64,000 bases of DNA from Dyadobacter sp. 676. Its GTDB lineage: Bacteria; Bacteroidota; Bacteroidia; Cytophagales; Spirosomataceae. Each line of letters starts with the position of its first letter. Position 1 is the first letter of the stretch. Location of the stretch: the NCBI RefSeq assembly GCF_040448675.1, contig NZ_CP159289.1, positions 4,261,001 to 4,325,000 of the forward strand, read 5' to 3'. Below are positions 16,977-25,564 of this stretch, piece by piece. The position numbers were made by a program, and so were the translations under genes. Below the pieces are notes generated by a model. The model ran no database searches and had not been told where the DNA came from. It saw nothing but the letters and a program-made list of their open reading frames with translations.

Positions 16977-17806
16977 TATCTGAGCTCTCCGATCTGCACC
17001 GGGTCCATATCCGTATAATCCTTGTTTTCACCGGCCATTCCCCAGATGAACGAGTAACTGGAGGTCCCGCAGCCCGAGTGTATCGACCAGGGCGGCGATA
17101 TTACCGCCTGGCGGTTGGCAACCCATAAATGCCGTGTTTCCGAGGGTTCGCCCATTAAATGCAATACTCTTTGGTTATCAGGCACATCGAAGTAGCAATA
17201 AGCTTCCATACGGCGGTCGTGTACATGAGAAGGCATAGTATTCCAAACGCTGCCCGTTTGCAGGACCGTCAGGCCCATTACCAGCTGGCAGCTCTGGATG
17301 CCTTCGAGGTGAATGTACTTGTAAATCGTACGGTGGTTGGAAGTTTCCATGCTTCCGACGGTAGCCGGTGTGGCGTCTTCTTTGGTGAAGCGGCGGTTGG
17401 GATAAGTTTGGTGCGCAGGGGACGAGAGCAGATAGTAAACGGCCGGTTCCAATGGGTTTTTGCTGGTTAAGAGCACTTCCCTGGTGCCCTTGCCGATATA
17501 CACGCAGCTTAGTTTGCTGGTTTCGAAACGCTCGCCATCGGCGATAACTTGCCCTTCTCCACCGATATTGATAATGCCGATCTCACGTCTTTCGAGGAAA
17601 TAGGAGGCTTTTAGGGCGTCGAAGACCGGGATTGCAATCGGAACTGTGAGCGGTATGGCGCCACCGATGATAACGCGGTCGTAGTGGCTGTATACGAAAT
17701 GGAGCTCACTGTCCCGGAAAATATCTTTGACTAAAAAATTATCCCGCAAGGTCTGGGTATCCATTTGCGCGACTTCTTTCCGGCTGCTTTCAAATCTGAT
17801 CTGCAT
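16976..17806 (-). CDS. kduI: 5-keto-4-deoxyuronate isomerase
   Basis: A 276-residue protein, close to the 278 of E. coli KduI. Zinc-site residues are visible in MPSHVHDRRMEAYCYF (two His, Glu) and in PPWSIHSGCGTSSYSFIWGM (third His). It converts 5-keto-4-deoxyuronate to 2,5-diketo-3-deoxygluconate in pectin or uronate breakdown. The next step, KduD, is encoded 39 bases upstream in the same operon. The full-length frame from 17806 fits the family, although an inner ATG (MDTQTLRD) exists. Confidence 0.93.
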   Translation of the reverse strand: MQIRFESSRKEVAQMDTQTLRDNFLVKDIFRDSELHFVYSHYDRVIIGGAIPLTVPIAIPVFDALKASYFLERREIGIINIGGEGQVIADGERFETSKLSCVYIGKGTREVLLTSKNPLEPAVYYLLSSPAHQTYPNRRFTKEDATPATVGSMETSNHRTIYKYIHLEGIQSCQLVMGLTVLQTGSVWNTMPSHVHDRRMEAYCYFDVPDNQRVLHLMGEPSETRHLWVANRQAVISPPWSIHSGCGTSSYSFIWGMAGENKDYTDMDPVQIGELR

Positions 17807-17845
17807 GTGCGGCTATTTTTGAATGTCTTTGCTTTGAATTATACG

Positions 17846-18616
17846 CTACCGGCCCATCCAGCCACCGTCCACCGTCAATATCGTTCCGTGCACGTAGGCA
17901 GCGGCTTCGGAAGCCAAAAACAATGTTGGTCCCTTGAAATCTTCGGGTACTCCCCAGCGTCCGGCGGGGATACGGTCGAGAATGGATTTGCTGCGCGCGG
18001 GATCATTTCTTAATGCCTCCGTATTGTCGGTCTCGATGTAGCCCGGCGCGATCGCATTCACGTTCACGCCCTTGCCGGCCCATTCGTTGGCTAATGCCTT
18101 CACGAGCCCTCCGATAGCGCTTTTGGAAGCGGTGTAACCCGGCACATTGATCCCGCCCTGAAACGTCAGGAGCGATGCCGTAAAAATGATCTTGCCCGAT
18201 CCGCGCGCAACCATTTCCCCGCCCAGCTCACGGGCGAGTATATAAGGTGCGTCAAGGTTGATATTCAATACTTTGTCCCAATATTCGTCCGGATGCGCGA
18301 CGGCGGGCTGGCGAAGGATAATCCCGGCGTTGTTGACCAGAATATCGATTACCGGGTGGTCCGTTTTGACCTGACCGATAAACCGATAGAGTTTTTCGCG
18401 GTCGCCCAGGTCAGCCTGGTAGGGATGAAATTTCCTCCCTGCCCGGAGGATGGCACTTTCGGTTTCGTTTCCTTCTTTAAATCCGGACGAAGCTACTCCG
18501 ATAATATCCGCACCGGCTTCGGCAAGCGCCTCGGCCATAGCCTTTCCGATACCCCGATTGCATCCGGTTACCAGTGCCGTTTTCCCGGTAAGGTCAAATA
18601 ATTTAACGGTAGTCAT
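17846..18616 (-). CDS. kduD: 2-dehydro-3-deoxy-D-gluconate 5-dehydrogenase
   Basis: A 256-residue SDR with VTGCNRGIGKAMAEAL as the cofactor loop, NNAG, and the catalytic Ser and Tyr-x3-Lys (YTASKSAIGG). The C-terminus GGWMGR is the standard KduD ending. It reduces 2,5-diketo-3-deoxygluconate to 2-keto-3-deoxygluconate. It is the first gene of the minus-strand uronate operon, divergent from a LacI-type regulator whose intergenic region holds a candidate operator. Confidence 0.9.
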   Translation of the reverse strand: MTTVKLFDLTGKTALVTGCNRGIGKAMAEALAEAGADIIGVASSGFKEGNETESAILRAGRKFHPYQADLGDREKLYRFIGQVKTDHPVIDILVNNAGIILRQPAVAHPDEYWDKVLNINLDAPYILARELGGEMVARGSGKIIFTASLLTFQGGINVPGYTASKSAIGGLVKALANEWAGKGVNVNAIAPGYIETDNTEALRNDPARSKSILDRIPAGRWGVPEDFKGPTLFLASEAAAYVHGTILTVDGGWMGR

Positions 18617-18748
18617 TAATGGGTTTATGATTTGTCTTTTTCGGGGTATCCGATAATTTTAGCGTCGATTGTTAATAGACCCCAACCAAACGATGTTAGA
18701 CTGAATAATCAGAAAAATCAAATAACGAATTGTCTTTTTTTGCGCAAT

Positions 18749-18762
18749 CGTTATCGGGAACG
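18749..18762. promoter_or_regulatory. LacI-type operator between kduD and lacI
   Basis: CGTTATCGGGAACG is a palindrome at the outer four bases of each side and the central CG (CGTTnnCGnnAACG). A central CpG flanked by symmetric arms is the usual form of LacI-family operators. It sits in the 263-base divergent region, 130 bases from either start. Confidence 0.5.
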
Positions 18763-18879
18763 TTGTCGGTTGGGCCGGATAGATGTAAATTTTAAGATAA
18801 AATAGCAGTCCGCGGAGTTGCGACGAGGTGTAGCGGATATTTTGAAATAAATAATAAGTTGGAGTAAACCAAGTTCCCA

Positions 18880-19914
18880 TTGGAAACCATCACCATCAAG
18901 GATATTGCGAAGGCATTGAACCTGTCGACTTCGACGGTCTCGCGTGCGTTGCGGAATAGCTACGAGATCAACCCCGAGACGAAGAAGCTGGTCATGGAAT
19001 ATGCCGAGCGGATGAACTACCGGCCGAATCCCATTGCGCTGAGCTTGAAGGACAGTAAAAGCAAGTCCATCGGCGTGATCATTCCGGAAATTGCCAATCA
19101 TTTCTTTTCCCAGCTCATCAACGGTATCGAATCTATTGCGTATAACCTCGGCTATCATGTCGTGATTTTTCAAAGCCACGATTCGTATGAGAGAGAAGTA
19201 GCGAATACCAACTACCTCGTTTCGAGGCGTGTGGACGGATTGCTGGTTTCCCTGGCGAGTCTTACCACCGATCTCGTGCATTTTCAGGAGTTGATGGAAA
19301 AGGGACTTCCGATCGTGTTTCTCGACCGCGTACCGAACGATATCGAGACACATAAGGTTGTTGCCGACAATTTCACGGGCAGTTACGAAGCCACCGAGCA
19401 TTTGATTCTCTCCGGCCGGAAGCGCATTGCGCATCTTACAAGCCCTATTTACCTGTCGATTACAGCGGAACGTTTGGCCGGCTACAAGAAGGCGCTGGAA
19501 GACTACGGGATTCCTTTCGATGAGTCGTATGTCAAATATTGTCTTTACGGCGGGAAGATTGAGGCCGAGAACGAAGCGGCGATCGAGGAAATGCTTGCCC
19601 TTCCGGAACCGCCGGACGCGATATTTACCGCCAGCGATCGCCTTACCACCGGTTGCATGTCGGTGTTGCAGCGAAAAGGCATTCGCGTGCCGGATGAGAT
19701 TGCTATTGTCGGTTTTACCAATATCAGCGTAGCCGACTTACTGAATCCGCCCCTCACCACTGTGATGCAACCCGCCATGGAAATGGGTCAGCAGGCCGTT
19801 GAACTCTTGATCCGGCTGATCGAGCATCCGCAGAAAACGGACAAATTTGAGACGCGTTCGCTCAAAACTGCGCTGACTATCCGTGCGTCGTCTGTCGGAA
19901 AAACCGTAGTTTAG
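18880..19914 (+). CDS. LacI-family transcriptional regulator
   Basis: A 344-residue regulator starting with TTG. The N-terminal helix-turn-helix is TIKDIAKALNLSTSTVSRALR, followed by the hinge region NYRPNPIALSLK and a periplasmic-binding-like sensor domain (SKSIGVIIPEIANHFFSQLINGIE, AIFTASDRLTTG). It lies divergent to the kdu/uxa operon, so a uronate intermediate is the likely inducer; this is inference from position. A purine-rich GGAG precedes the TTG by 7 bases. Confidence 0.9.
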   Translation: METITIKDIAKALNLSTSTVSRALRNSYEINPETKKLVMEYAERMNYRPNPIALSLKDSKSKSIGVIIPEIANHFFSQLINGIESIAYNLGYHVVIFQSHDSYEREVANTNYLVSRRVDGLLVSLASLTTDLVHFQELMEKGLPIVFLDRVPNDIETHKVVADNFTGSYEATEHLILSGRKRIAHLTSPIYLSITAERLAGYKKALEDYGIPFDESYVKYCLYGGKIEAENEAAIEEMLALPEPPDAIFTASDRLTTGCMSVLQRKGIRVPDEIAIVGFTNISVADLLNPPLTTVMQPAMEMGQQAVELLIRLIEHPQKTDKFETRSLKTALTIRASSVGKTVV

Positions 19915-19932
19915 CGAAAAAATGCGTTACGG

Positions 19933-20424
19933 ATGATCAGCTTGCGTATCGATGGAGCATTGTTCAATTACAGGGTTGCCGGAGTGGCGGTACTGAACGG
20001 TAAGGTACTGCTCCATAAAACCCCTTCCGATAATTTCTGGACGCTTCCCGGCGGTCGTGCGGAGCTTTTTGAATTTTCAAAAGATACGTTGCAACGCGAA
20101 ATGCAGGAGGAAACCGGCCTGGAAGCCGAAGCCGGGGAAATGCTCTGGGTTTCAGAAAATTTCTTCCTCTATAACGGCGACAAATACCACGAAATCGGGT
20201 TTTATTTTGAAATGCACATTAAAGACCTGCCCAACCAGGATGATTTCCTGGGCTCGGAAGGGCAAGACGACCTGCTTTTCCACTGGCACGAGGTAACCGG
20301 TTTGCATTCGATCCGCGTCTATCCGGAATTTCTTGCAGATGCATTGACGAAGAATCCTTTGGAAAAAGGGCATTACAATTCCGGCTATCTGGATCTCGAC
20401 GCCGTTGGCGCTATTCCGTCATAA
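19933..20424 (+). CDS. NUDIX hydrolase
   Basis: A 163-residue protein with a complete Nudix box: G-RAELF-E-FSKDTLQ-REMQEETGL, which fits G-x5-E-x7-REUxEExGU exactly. Members hydrolyse nucleoside diphosphates linked to another group. The LPGGRAE context and moderate length suggest a nucleotide-sugar or mutagenic-nucleotide hydrolase, but the substrate is not predictable. It follows lacI by 18 bases and overlaps the convergent GH31 gene by 14 bases. Confidence 0.9.
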   Translation: MISLRIDGALFNYRVAGVAVLNGKVLLHKTPSDNFWTLPGGRAELFEFSKDTLQREMQEETGLEAEAGEMLWVSENFFLYNGDKYHEIGFYFEMHIKDLPNQDDFLGSEGQDDLLFHWHEVTGLHSIRVYPEFLADALTKNPLEKGHYNSGYLDLDAVGAIPS

Positions 20425-22555
20425 ACCGCCAGGTTACCGCGCCGATGGTGTCGGGCTTGCCGCTTTCCGGCGCTGAAATGCTGCCTTTCAATCGCCCGCC
20501 CGGCTCCTGCTCGACCTTGATGCTGCGCCATGAAAATGCGCCTTTTTCGTAAGCGAATGTCTCGCCGTCGTCGTCATAAAGCTCGTAACTGCCATTTTTC
20601 CGGCCATAATGGCGGATTTCGATGTCTGTTTTCCGACCGCCGCGGGGTGCATGGAGCATGGCAGGCATCATGGGAATGATGCCGCCGTCTTTGACGAACA
20701 CCGGGATTTGATCCGTTCCCGGACTTATGGTGACCACCTCGCCGTCGCCCACGAGCTTGCCGGTATAGAAGTCATACCACTTACCTTTTGGCAATATTAC
20801 CTTTCGGGTAGTCTGACCTGTAAACAACGGTGCAACCAGAAGGTATTCTCCTGCCATGTACTGATCTTTTACTTCCCTGGTGACAGCCTCTTCGTACGGG
20901 TTTTCTTCCAATGTGGCGGTCGTCTTTTCCTGCTTTATACCGGTGCCGAAACCGTCTTCCAGATTCATGCCGCGGAACGGCGGTGTGCCATTATAGTGGT
21001 ACTTGGCAAATTCGGAATACCAATAGGGGATCATCCGCATTCTGAGCTCCGCCAATGCTTTGATCTGCGGCGCTACTTCCGGGTATGTCCACGGCTGCAT
21101 GCCGCTCGACCACGCGTTGATCATCGCCATGGGTGAGAAACAGACCGTCTGAAAGCGCCTGAGCCATTCTTCGGCGGTTTTGGATGCCCGGACTTCGGGA
21201 GTCCAGAGTACGCCGGCATAGCCACTGTTGATGAGTGCGGTAATGAAATCCTCGTGGCTGTAATTATCGTTGTAAATCACATAGGGAAACGGCGCCCCGC
21301 CTGCGTTGGACGCGCGCACCAGACCGTACGTGCGCGTGTTGTTGCGGCGGAACATTTCGTAGCTGTGTTTCTGGACCAGCAGGCCATACGTTTGCCGGAT
21401 TTGTTCCGACGACCGGCCGGAAGGGAAAGTAGCCACATCGGGCCAGAGGTAGGAATCGAAGCCATCCACTTCGTCGATCTTGTAGCCGCTGACGCCTATT
21501 CTTACATGTTCTTTTTCGAATTGATCGAAGAGGATTTTGCGGGCCTGCGGCATCGAAAGGTCGGGCACAAGGCCATTCCAGACCGTGTGCGTACCGGTGT
21601 AAGGTATGATAGCTTTGTAAATAGAGGCGTCGGGCGAAATATAGGGGTTTGTCCAAAGATTGATCTTAACGCCCATTTGGTCCATCTCTTTTACAAATCC
21701 TTGGGGATCGGGGAAACGCGAGCGGTCCCATTCGAATGTACACGGGTACGACTTGCTTTGCCAGCCCGGTTCGAGACCGATGAAATCGAGCGGGTAACCT
21801 TTTTCTTCAAATGCTTTTGCTTCGCGTTTGACCTGATTGGCGGTGTAAAGCCGGTGGACACGTTGCGTGAAGCCCAGGCCCCAACGCGGCGGCAGGCATC
21901 CGCCCCCGCTCAACAGGTTGAAGCGCTCGATCGCATTTACCGGTTTCGGTCCGGCAAAAACGTAAATTTCAACACCTTCGGCAGGAATCAGCATTTCGAC
22001 GGCATCGGAATAGGGATGTGCTTCCCAATTTTTGTCGGTATTTCGGTCCATGATCTCGGGTGGATTTTTGCTGTCCTTACGCACGCCCGAGCCCGCGTAC
22101 ACATCGATGTATTTCGCGGAATTTACAAAAACACCATAGCCCAGCGACGATACGTAAAATGGTACCGGCGCATGTGTGCGGCCATTGTCGGACTTGCCGT
22201 AATGGTCGGCATGGAGCTGCATGATGCGCCCGCGCTGGTGGATGGTCTGGAAGTTCAGTCCGAACCCGTAGAGCTGTTCATTCCTTTGCAGCGGCAGCCG
22301 AAGGTAAGATTTGCCATGATTGAATTGAACCATAATAGCAGCCTTATCCAGCGGGAAATCCTGTTTTTGTAACCTGGCCAGGGTGGGCGACGGAACGGTT
22401 TCGGCCGCTTTGAGTAAATCATAGGCGTCGGGTTTGCCGGCAGTGCCTTTCCAGATACCGGGATGAATTTCTTGCCAGGTAATAACCTGTCCGAAAACCA
22501 GCAGTGGAAAAAGAATAAGGAATAGGGTCGAAACGGCTGGGTTTAAGTGGCGCAT
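20411..22555 (-). CDS. Secreted glycoside hydrolase family 31
   Basis: A start at 22555 gives 714 residues with a clean signal peptide (MRHLNPAVSTLFLILFP, ending FGQ); an ATG at 22579 is possible. The GH31 (beta/alpha)8 domain shows the catalytic nucleophile in GYKIDEVDG and the acid/base region in YVIYNDNYSHED, with the substrate loop GFTQRVHRLYTANQ before it and a C-terminal beta domain. The family includes alpha-glucosidases and alpha-xylosidases; which one is not clear. It faces the uronate regulator region, so a role in plant polysaccharide use fits. Confidence 0.9.
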   Translation of the reverse strand: MRHLNPAVSTLFLILFPLLVFGQVITWQEIHPGIWKGTAGKPDAYDLLKAAETVPSPTLARLQKQDFPLDKAAIMVQFNHGKSYLRLPLQRNEQLYGFGLNFQTIHQRGRIMQLHADHYGKSDNGRTHAPVPFYVSSLGYGVFVNSAKYIDVYAGSGVRKDSKNPPEIMDRNTDKNWEAHPYSDAVEMLIPAEGVEIYVFAGPKPVNAIERFNLLSGGGCLPPRWGLGFTQRVHRLYTANQVKREAKAFEEKGYPLDFIGLEPGWQSKSYPCTFEWDRSRFPDPQGFVKEMDQMGVKINLWTNPYISPDASIYKAIIPYTGTHTVWNGLVPDLSMPQARKILFDQFEKEHVRIGVSGYKIDEVDGFDSYLWPDVATFPSGRSSEQIRQTYGLLVQKHSYEMFRRNNTRTYGLVRASNAGGAPFPYVIYNDNYSHEDFITALINSGYAGVLWTPEVRASKTAEEWLRRFQTVCFSPMAMINAWSSGMQPWTYPEVAPQIKALAELRMRMIPYWYSEFAKYHYNGTPPFRGMNLEDGFGTGIKQEKTTATLEENPYEEAVTREVKDQYMAGEYLLVAPLFTGQTTRKVILPKGKWYDFYTGKLVGDGEVVTISPGTDQIPVFVKDGGIIPMMPAMLHAPRGGRKTDIEIRHYGRKNGSYELYDDDGETFAYEKGAFSWRSIKVEQEPGGRLKGSISAPESGKPDTIGAVTWRFMTE

Positions 22556-22630
22556 AACGTGTAACAGGTCTTGGATCAACAGTATAAGACCCCGATGGGG
22601 AATTATACTAAAAAATACAGGGATAAAATA

Positions 22631-22660
22631 AATCTACTAAATTTGTAGGATAAATAGATT
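22631..22660 (+). promoter_or_regulatory. Palindromic -7 region before the redoxin gene
   Basis: TAAATTTG (22638-22645) is a perfect Bacteroidota -7 box. It sits inside nested inverted repeats: CTAC/GTAG close around it, and AATCTA (22631-22636) with TAGATT (22655-22660) outside. A repressor could bind over the -7 box. No good -33 TTG is seen at the usual distance. Confidence 0.4.
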
Positions 22661-22702
22661 GATAATAAATTTAAGCGCCGAAATCAGAAGACCCCTGGCA
22701 TT

Positions 22703-23311
22703 ATGTATTACGAAATCGAAGACGAGCTGGGCAACGTGTCCACCTTACAGCTCAAACAACGGGAGCGGGAAGAACAGATCGAACCGCCTAAAAGTGGTGA
22801 ACTGGCGCCGCTATTCTATCTCCGGAACGAGGAAGGGTTTCCGGTGACGTCGCTCGCAGGCGCCTCATCGGACAGCGAAGCGCGATCGGTCCTCGACCTG
22901 GTCCGGTTCAAACCGCTTGTCCTCAGCTTTTATTGCAATTGCTGGGGAAGTTACGCGCCAAAGCATCTCCAAACCGTCAAGACGCTTGCGCCCCAGGTGG
23001 AGGCATTGGGCGGGCAATTGCTGATACTGACCAACGAATCTCAAAAAGAAATCGGGCGTATTGCCAGAAAACTGGATGCCGAGGTGCCGATTTACCATGA
23101 TAAAAACTACAATGTCGCACGCTCGTACGGCGTATTTTCGGAGACCTCGCCGATATGGGACCGCATTGCCGGTATTTCGGAGGAGGTTTTCACACCGTCG
23201 CTGTTCGTTCTCGGCCGCGATCGCCGGGTAGGTTATGCATTCGTCGACGAAAATTTCGATAATACCCCCGACGTCAGGACGGTTTTGAGAGCTGTTTACA
23301 ACGGCCGGTGA
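22703..23311 (+). CDS. Redoxin/AhpC-like protein without the canonical CxxC
   Basis: A 202-residue thioredoxin-fold protein. The block LVLSFYCNCWGSYAPKHLQ aligns with the FYRGxWCPYC element of AhpC/TSA-like peroxiredoxins, but the usual C-P-Y-C reads G-S-Y-A, while two Cys lie just before the Trp as C-N-C. The following LLILTNESQKEIGRIARKL and VPIYHDKNYNVARSYGV segments are normal for the family. A peroxidase using the shifted cysteines, or a non-catalytic relative, are both possible. There is no signal peptide. Confidence 0.72.
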   Translation: MYYEIEDELGNVSTLQLKQREREEQIEPPKSGELAPLFYLRNEEGFPVTSLAGASSDSEARSVLDLVRFKPLVLSFYCNCWGSYAPKHLQTVKTLAPQVEALGGQLLILTNESQKEIGRIARKLDAEVPIYHDKNYNVARSYGVFSETSPIWDRIAGISEEVFTPSLFVLGRDRRVGYAFVDENFDNTPDVRTVLRAVYNGR

Positions 23312-23414
23312 GGGAAATCACATACTTCTGCATTCATACCGTGCCAGGTTGACAACCATGCATTATATTTGGTTTCGCCGCTGACACGGTATTTGTTTCA
23401 TACTATTCTGAAAT

Positions 23415-24575
23415 ATGTTATTGGAAAAAAGGTTGCGATCGAAACTCCCTGATGTCGGGACCACCATTTTTACGAAAATGTCGGCGCTGGCCGAAGAGCA
23501 TGAGGCGCTGAACCTGGCGCAGGGCTTCCCCGAGTTCGATTGTTCACCCGATTTGCAACGGCTGGTGGATAAATATGTGCGGTCGGGGAAAAACCAGTAT
23601 GCACCCATGCCCGGTGCATTGCGGTTGCGCGAAGCGATTGCGAAAAAGACTTTCGAAGCCTCCGGCACGGAATATCACCCGGTCAGAGAAATTACCATCA
23701 CCAGCGGCGCTACCGAGGCATTGTTTGTGGCAATCAGCACTGTGGTGCATCCGGGTGACGAAGTGATTGTTTTCGAGCCTGCTTACGACAGTTATGTGCC
23801 AGCCATCGAGCTCAGCGGCGGTATTCCGGTGTTCGTAACGCTCGATCCGCAATACGATTCCATCGATTGGGAAGCGGTAAGGACGCGCATTACCGGGAAA
23901 ACACGGGCCATCGTTATCAATACTCCGCATAACCCCACCGGAAAAGTGTGGTCCGCTTCCGACCTGCAGGCGCTCGCCGCGCTCGCGGAAGCGCACGATC
24001 TGACCGTGGTCAGCGATGAGGTGTACGAGTACATTGTCTTTGACGGGCGGGAGCACGTTTCGGTAGCTTCTGTTCCGTCGCTGGCCGAACGTAGTTTTGT
24101 TTGCGGCTCGTTCGGCAAAACATTCCATACCACCGGCTGGAAGCTCGGTTTTTGCCTGGCGCCTGCTTACCTGACGACCGAGTTCCGTAAAATCCATCAG
24201 TTCCTGGTGTTCAGCGTCGTAACGCCTTTTCAATTTGCCGTAGCCGAATATCTGAGCGAGCCGGAGCATTACCTTACACTTTCGGCCTTTTACCAACGCA
24301 AGCGCGACCTGTTCAACGAAGCCATCGGCGATATTGGTTTTATATTGAAACCATCGGAAGGCAGTTTTTTCCAGAATGTATCATATGCCAACCTTTCCGA
24401 TGAAAATGACCTCGCGTTGGCCGAGCGGCTTACGAGGGAAGCAGGCGTTGCTTCGATACCCCTGTCGGCATTTTATGGAAGAGAAACCGACTTTAAAACG
24501 CTCAGATTTTGCTTCGCCAAACATGATGATACCTTATTGAAAGCCGCAGGATTATTGAAGAAGGTATGTTGGTAA
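23415..24575 (+). CDS. Class I/II PLP aminotransferase (methionine aminotransferase type)
   Basis: A 386-residue fold-type I aminotransferase. The PLP Lys is in SFGKTFHTTGWKLG, the Asn/Pro motif is NTPHNPTGKV, and the Asp/Tyr segment is VVSDEVYEYIVF. The N-terminus KLPDVGTTIFTKMSALA and LAQGFPEFD are typical of YbdL-like methionine or kynurenine aminotransferases. The reaction moves an amino group from methionine or an aromatic amino acid to a keto acid. No partner enzyme is adjacent. Confidence 0.88.
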   Translation: MLLEKRLRSKLPDVGTTIFTKMSALAEEHEALNLAQGFPEFDCSPDLQRLVDKYVRSGKNQYAPMPGALRLREAIAKKTFEASGTEYHPVREITITSGATEALFVAISTVVHPGDEVIVFEPAYDSYVPAIELSGGIPVFVTLDPQYDSIDWEAVRTRITGKTRAIVINTPHNPTGKVWSASDLQALAALAEAHDLTVVSDEVYEYIVFDGREHVSVASVPSLAERSFVCGSFGKTFHTTGWKLGFCLAPAYLTTEFRKIHQFLVFSVVTPFQFAVAEYLSEPEHYLTLSAFYQRKRDLFNEAIGDIGFILKPSEGSFFQNVSYANLSDENDLALAERLTREAGVASIPLSAFYGRETDFKTLRFCFAKHDDTLLKAAGLLKKVCW

Positions 24576-24650
24576 AAAAATGAAAGGGGTAAGTAGATTG
24601 TACATAACTTCGGAAAAAGTCGTAACTTAATATGACAAATTTCGGACGCT

Positions 24651-25085
24651 ATGAAAACAATACATTATCAGAAGTATGAGGAAACTACTCCGCTGAGGAT
24701 AGCGGAAGAGCCCGAAGTTTTGTACGTCGCCCGTAAGACGATCGACCTGTTTCCTGCGGAGCGTTTTCAAACGCTTTCCGCCAGGTTGCTTTTTACACAA
24801 CAGGAATGGGCGGATATATTGCACATCAGCGACAGAACTTTACAACGCTATTTGAAAGAGGAAAGACCCTTTGAGGGGCTGTACGCGGAGCATTTGTACC
24901 AGCTTGAAAATATGGCCGATCTGGGCCTTGAAGTATTCGGAGATGCAAAGGCGTTTGAAAAGTGGCTTCGCACGCCTCGGGAGGTCCTGGGAGAAACACA
25001 GGACTTTTCGACGCTACGCTCTTTCTGGGGCGTGAAGCTAATCTGCAATGAGTTGGGGCGTATGGAGCACGGCGTGTACATATGA
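24651..25085 (+). CDS. Xre/MbcA/ParS-type antitoxin
   Basis: A 144-residue protein. The middle holds a helix-turn-helix-like segment (TQQEWADILHISDRTLQRYLKE) and the C-terminal half ends with the toxin-binding region KAFEKWLRTPREVLGE. This two-part plan is that of antitoxins paired with RES toxins. Its stop overlaps the start of the RES gene by 4 bases (ATGA), so both are translated together. It should neutralise the toxin and repress the shared promoter. Confidence 0.88.
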   Translation: MKTIHYQKYEETTPLRIAEEPEVLYVARKTIDLFPAERFQTLSARLLFTQQEWADILHISDRTLQRYLKEERPFEGLYAEHLYQLENMADLGLEVFGDAKAFEKWLRTPREVLGETQDFSTLRSFWGVKLICNELGRMEHGVYI

Positions 25086-25564
25086 TTGCGTACCGCCTTG
25101 CAGCACGGGCGTATATCAACGATTTGTCCGGCTCCGGGGCGAAGCTGTTTGGCGGACGCTGGAACCCGATCGGTTGTCCATGCATTTACGCCAGCCAAAA
25201 CCTTTCGCTCGCATTATTGGAAAAGTATGTTCATGCCGAATTCCGGGAATGCATGGAACGCCTTGCATTGCTCCGCATCAGCATTCCCGACGACGATAAC
25301 CTGGTTTTTCATGTAGACGATCAGCAGTTAAAAAAGACCTGGATGAACGACGTTTCCTATTCACAATGGATAGGCGAACAAATTTTGAGCGATCCTGAAA
25401 TCATCGCCTTCACTGCGCCATCGGCGATTGTGCCGACCGAAAGGAACGTGATATTGAATCCTATCGCCAAAAAATTCGGGGATATCCGGTTTTGGCCGCC
25501 CGTTGATTTTTCAACCGACTTGCGGTTGCTGCGTAAACTTTTAGCAAAACATATTACTTCTTGA
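25082..25564 (+). CDS. RES-domain toxin
   Basis: A 160-residue RES-family protein. The conserved Arg is in MIAYRLAA, followed by FGGRWNPIG, IYASQNLSLALLEKYVH (Glu) and the C-terminal PSAIVPTERNVILNP. Characterised RES toxins degrade intracellular NAD+ and arrest growth until the Xre partner binds. All the motifs that give the family its name (R, E, S) are present, so the toxin looks intact. It overlaps the convergent permease gene by 11 bases. Confidence 0.9.
   Translation: MIAYRLAARAYINDLSGSGAKLFGGRWNPIGCPCIYASQNLSLALLEKYVHAEFRECMERLALLRISIPDDDNLVFHVDDQQLKKTWMNDVSYSQWIGEQILSDPEIIAFTAPSAIVPTERNVILNPIAKKFGDIRFWPPVDFSTDLRLLRKLLAKHITS

Noticed and set aside
21254..22372. 372-residue plus-strand open frame opposite the GH31 gene
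   Set aside because: It is antisense to a complete GH31 enzyme and has no homology-like motif or start signal.
24576..24650. Possible direct-repeat operator before the Xre-RES pair
   Set aside because: Short AACTT-type repeats are present but the match is weak and could be chance.
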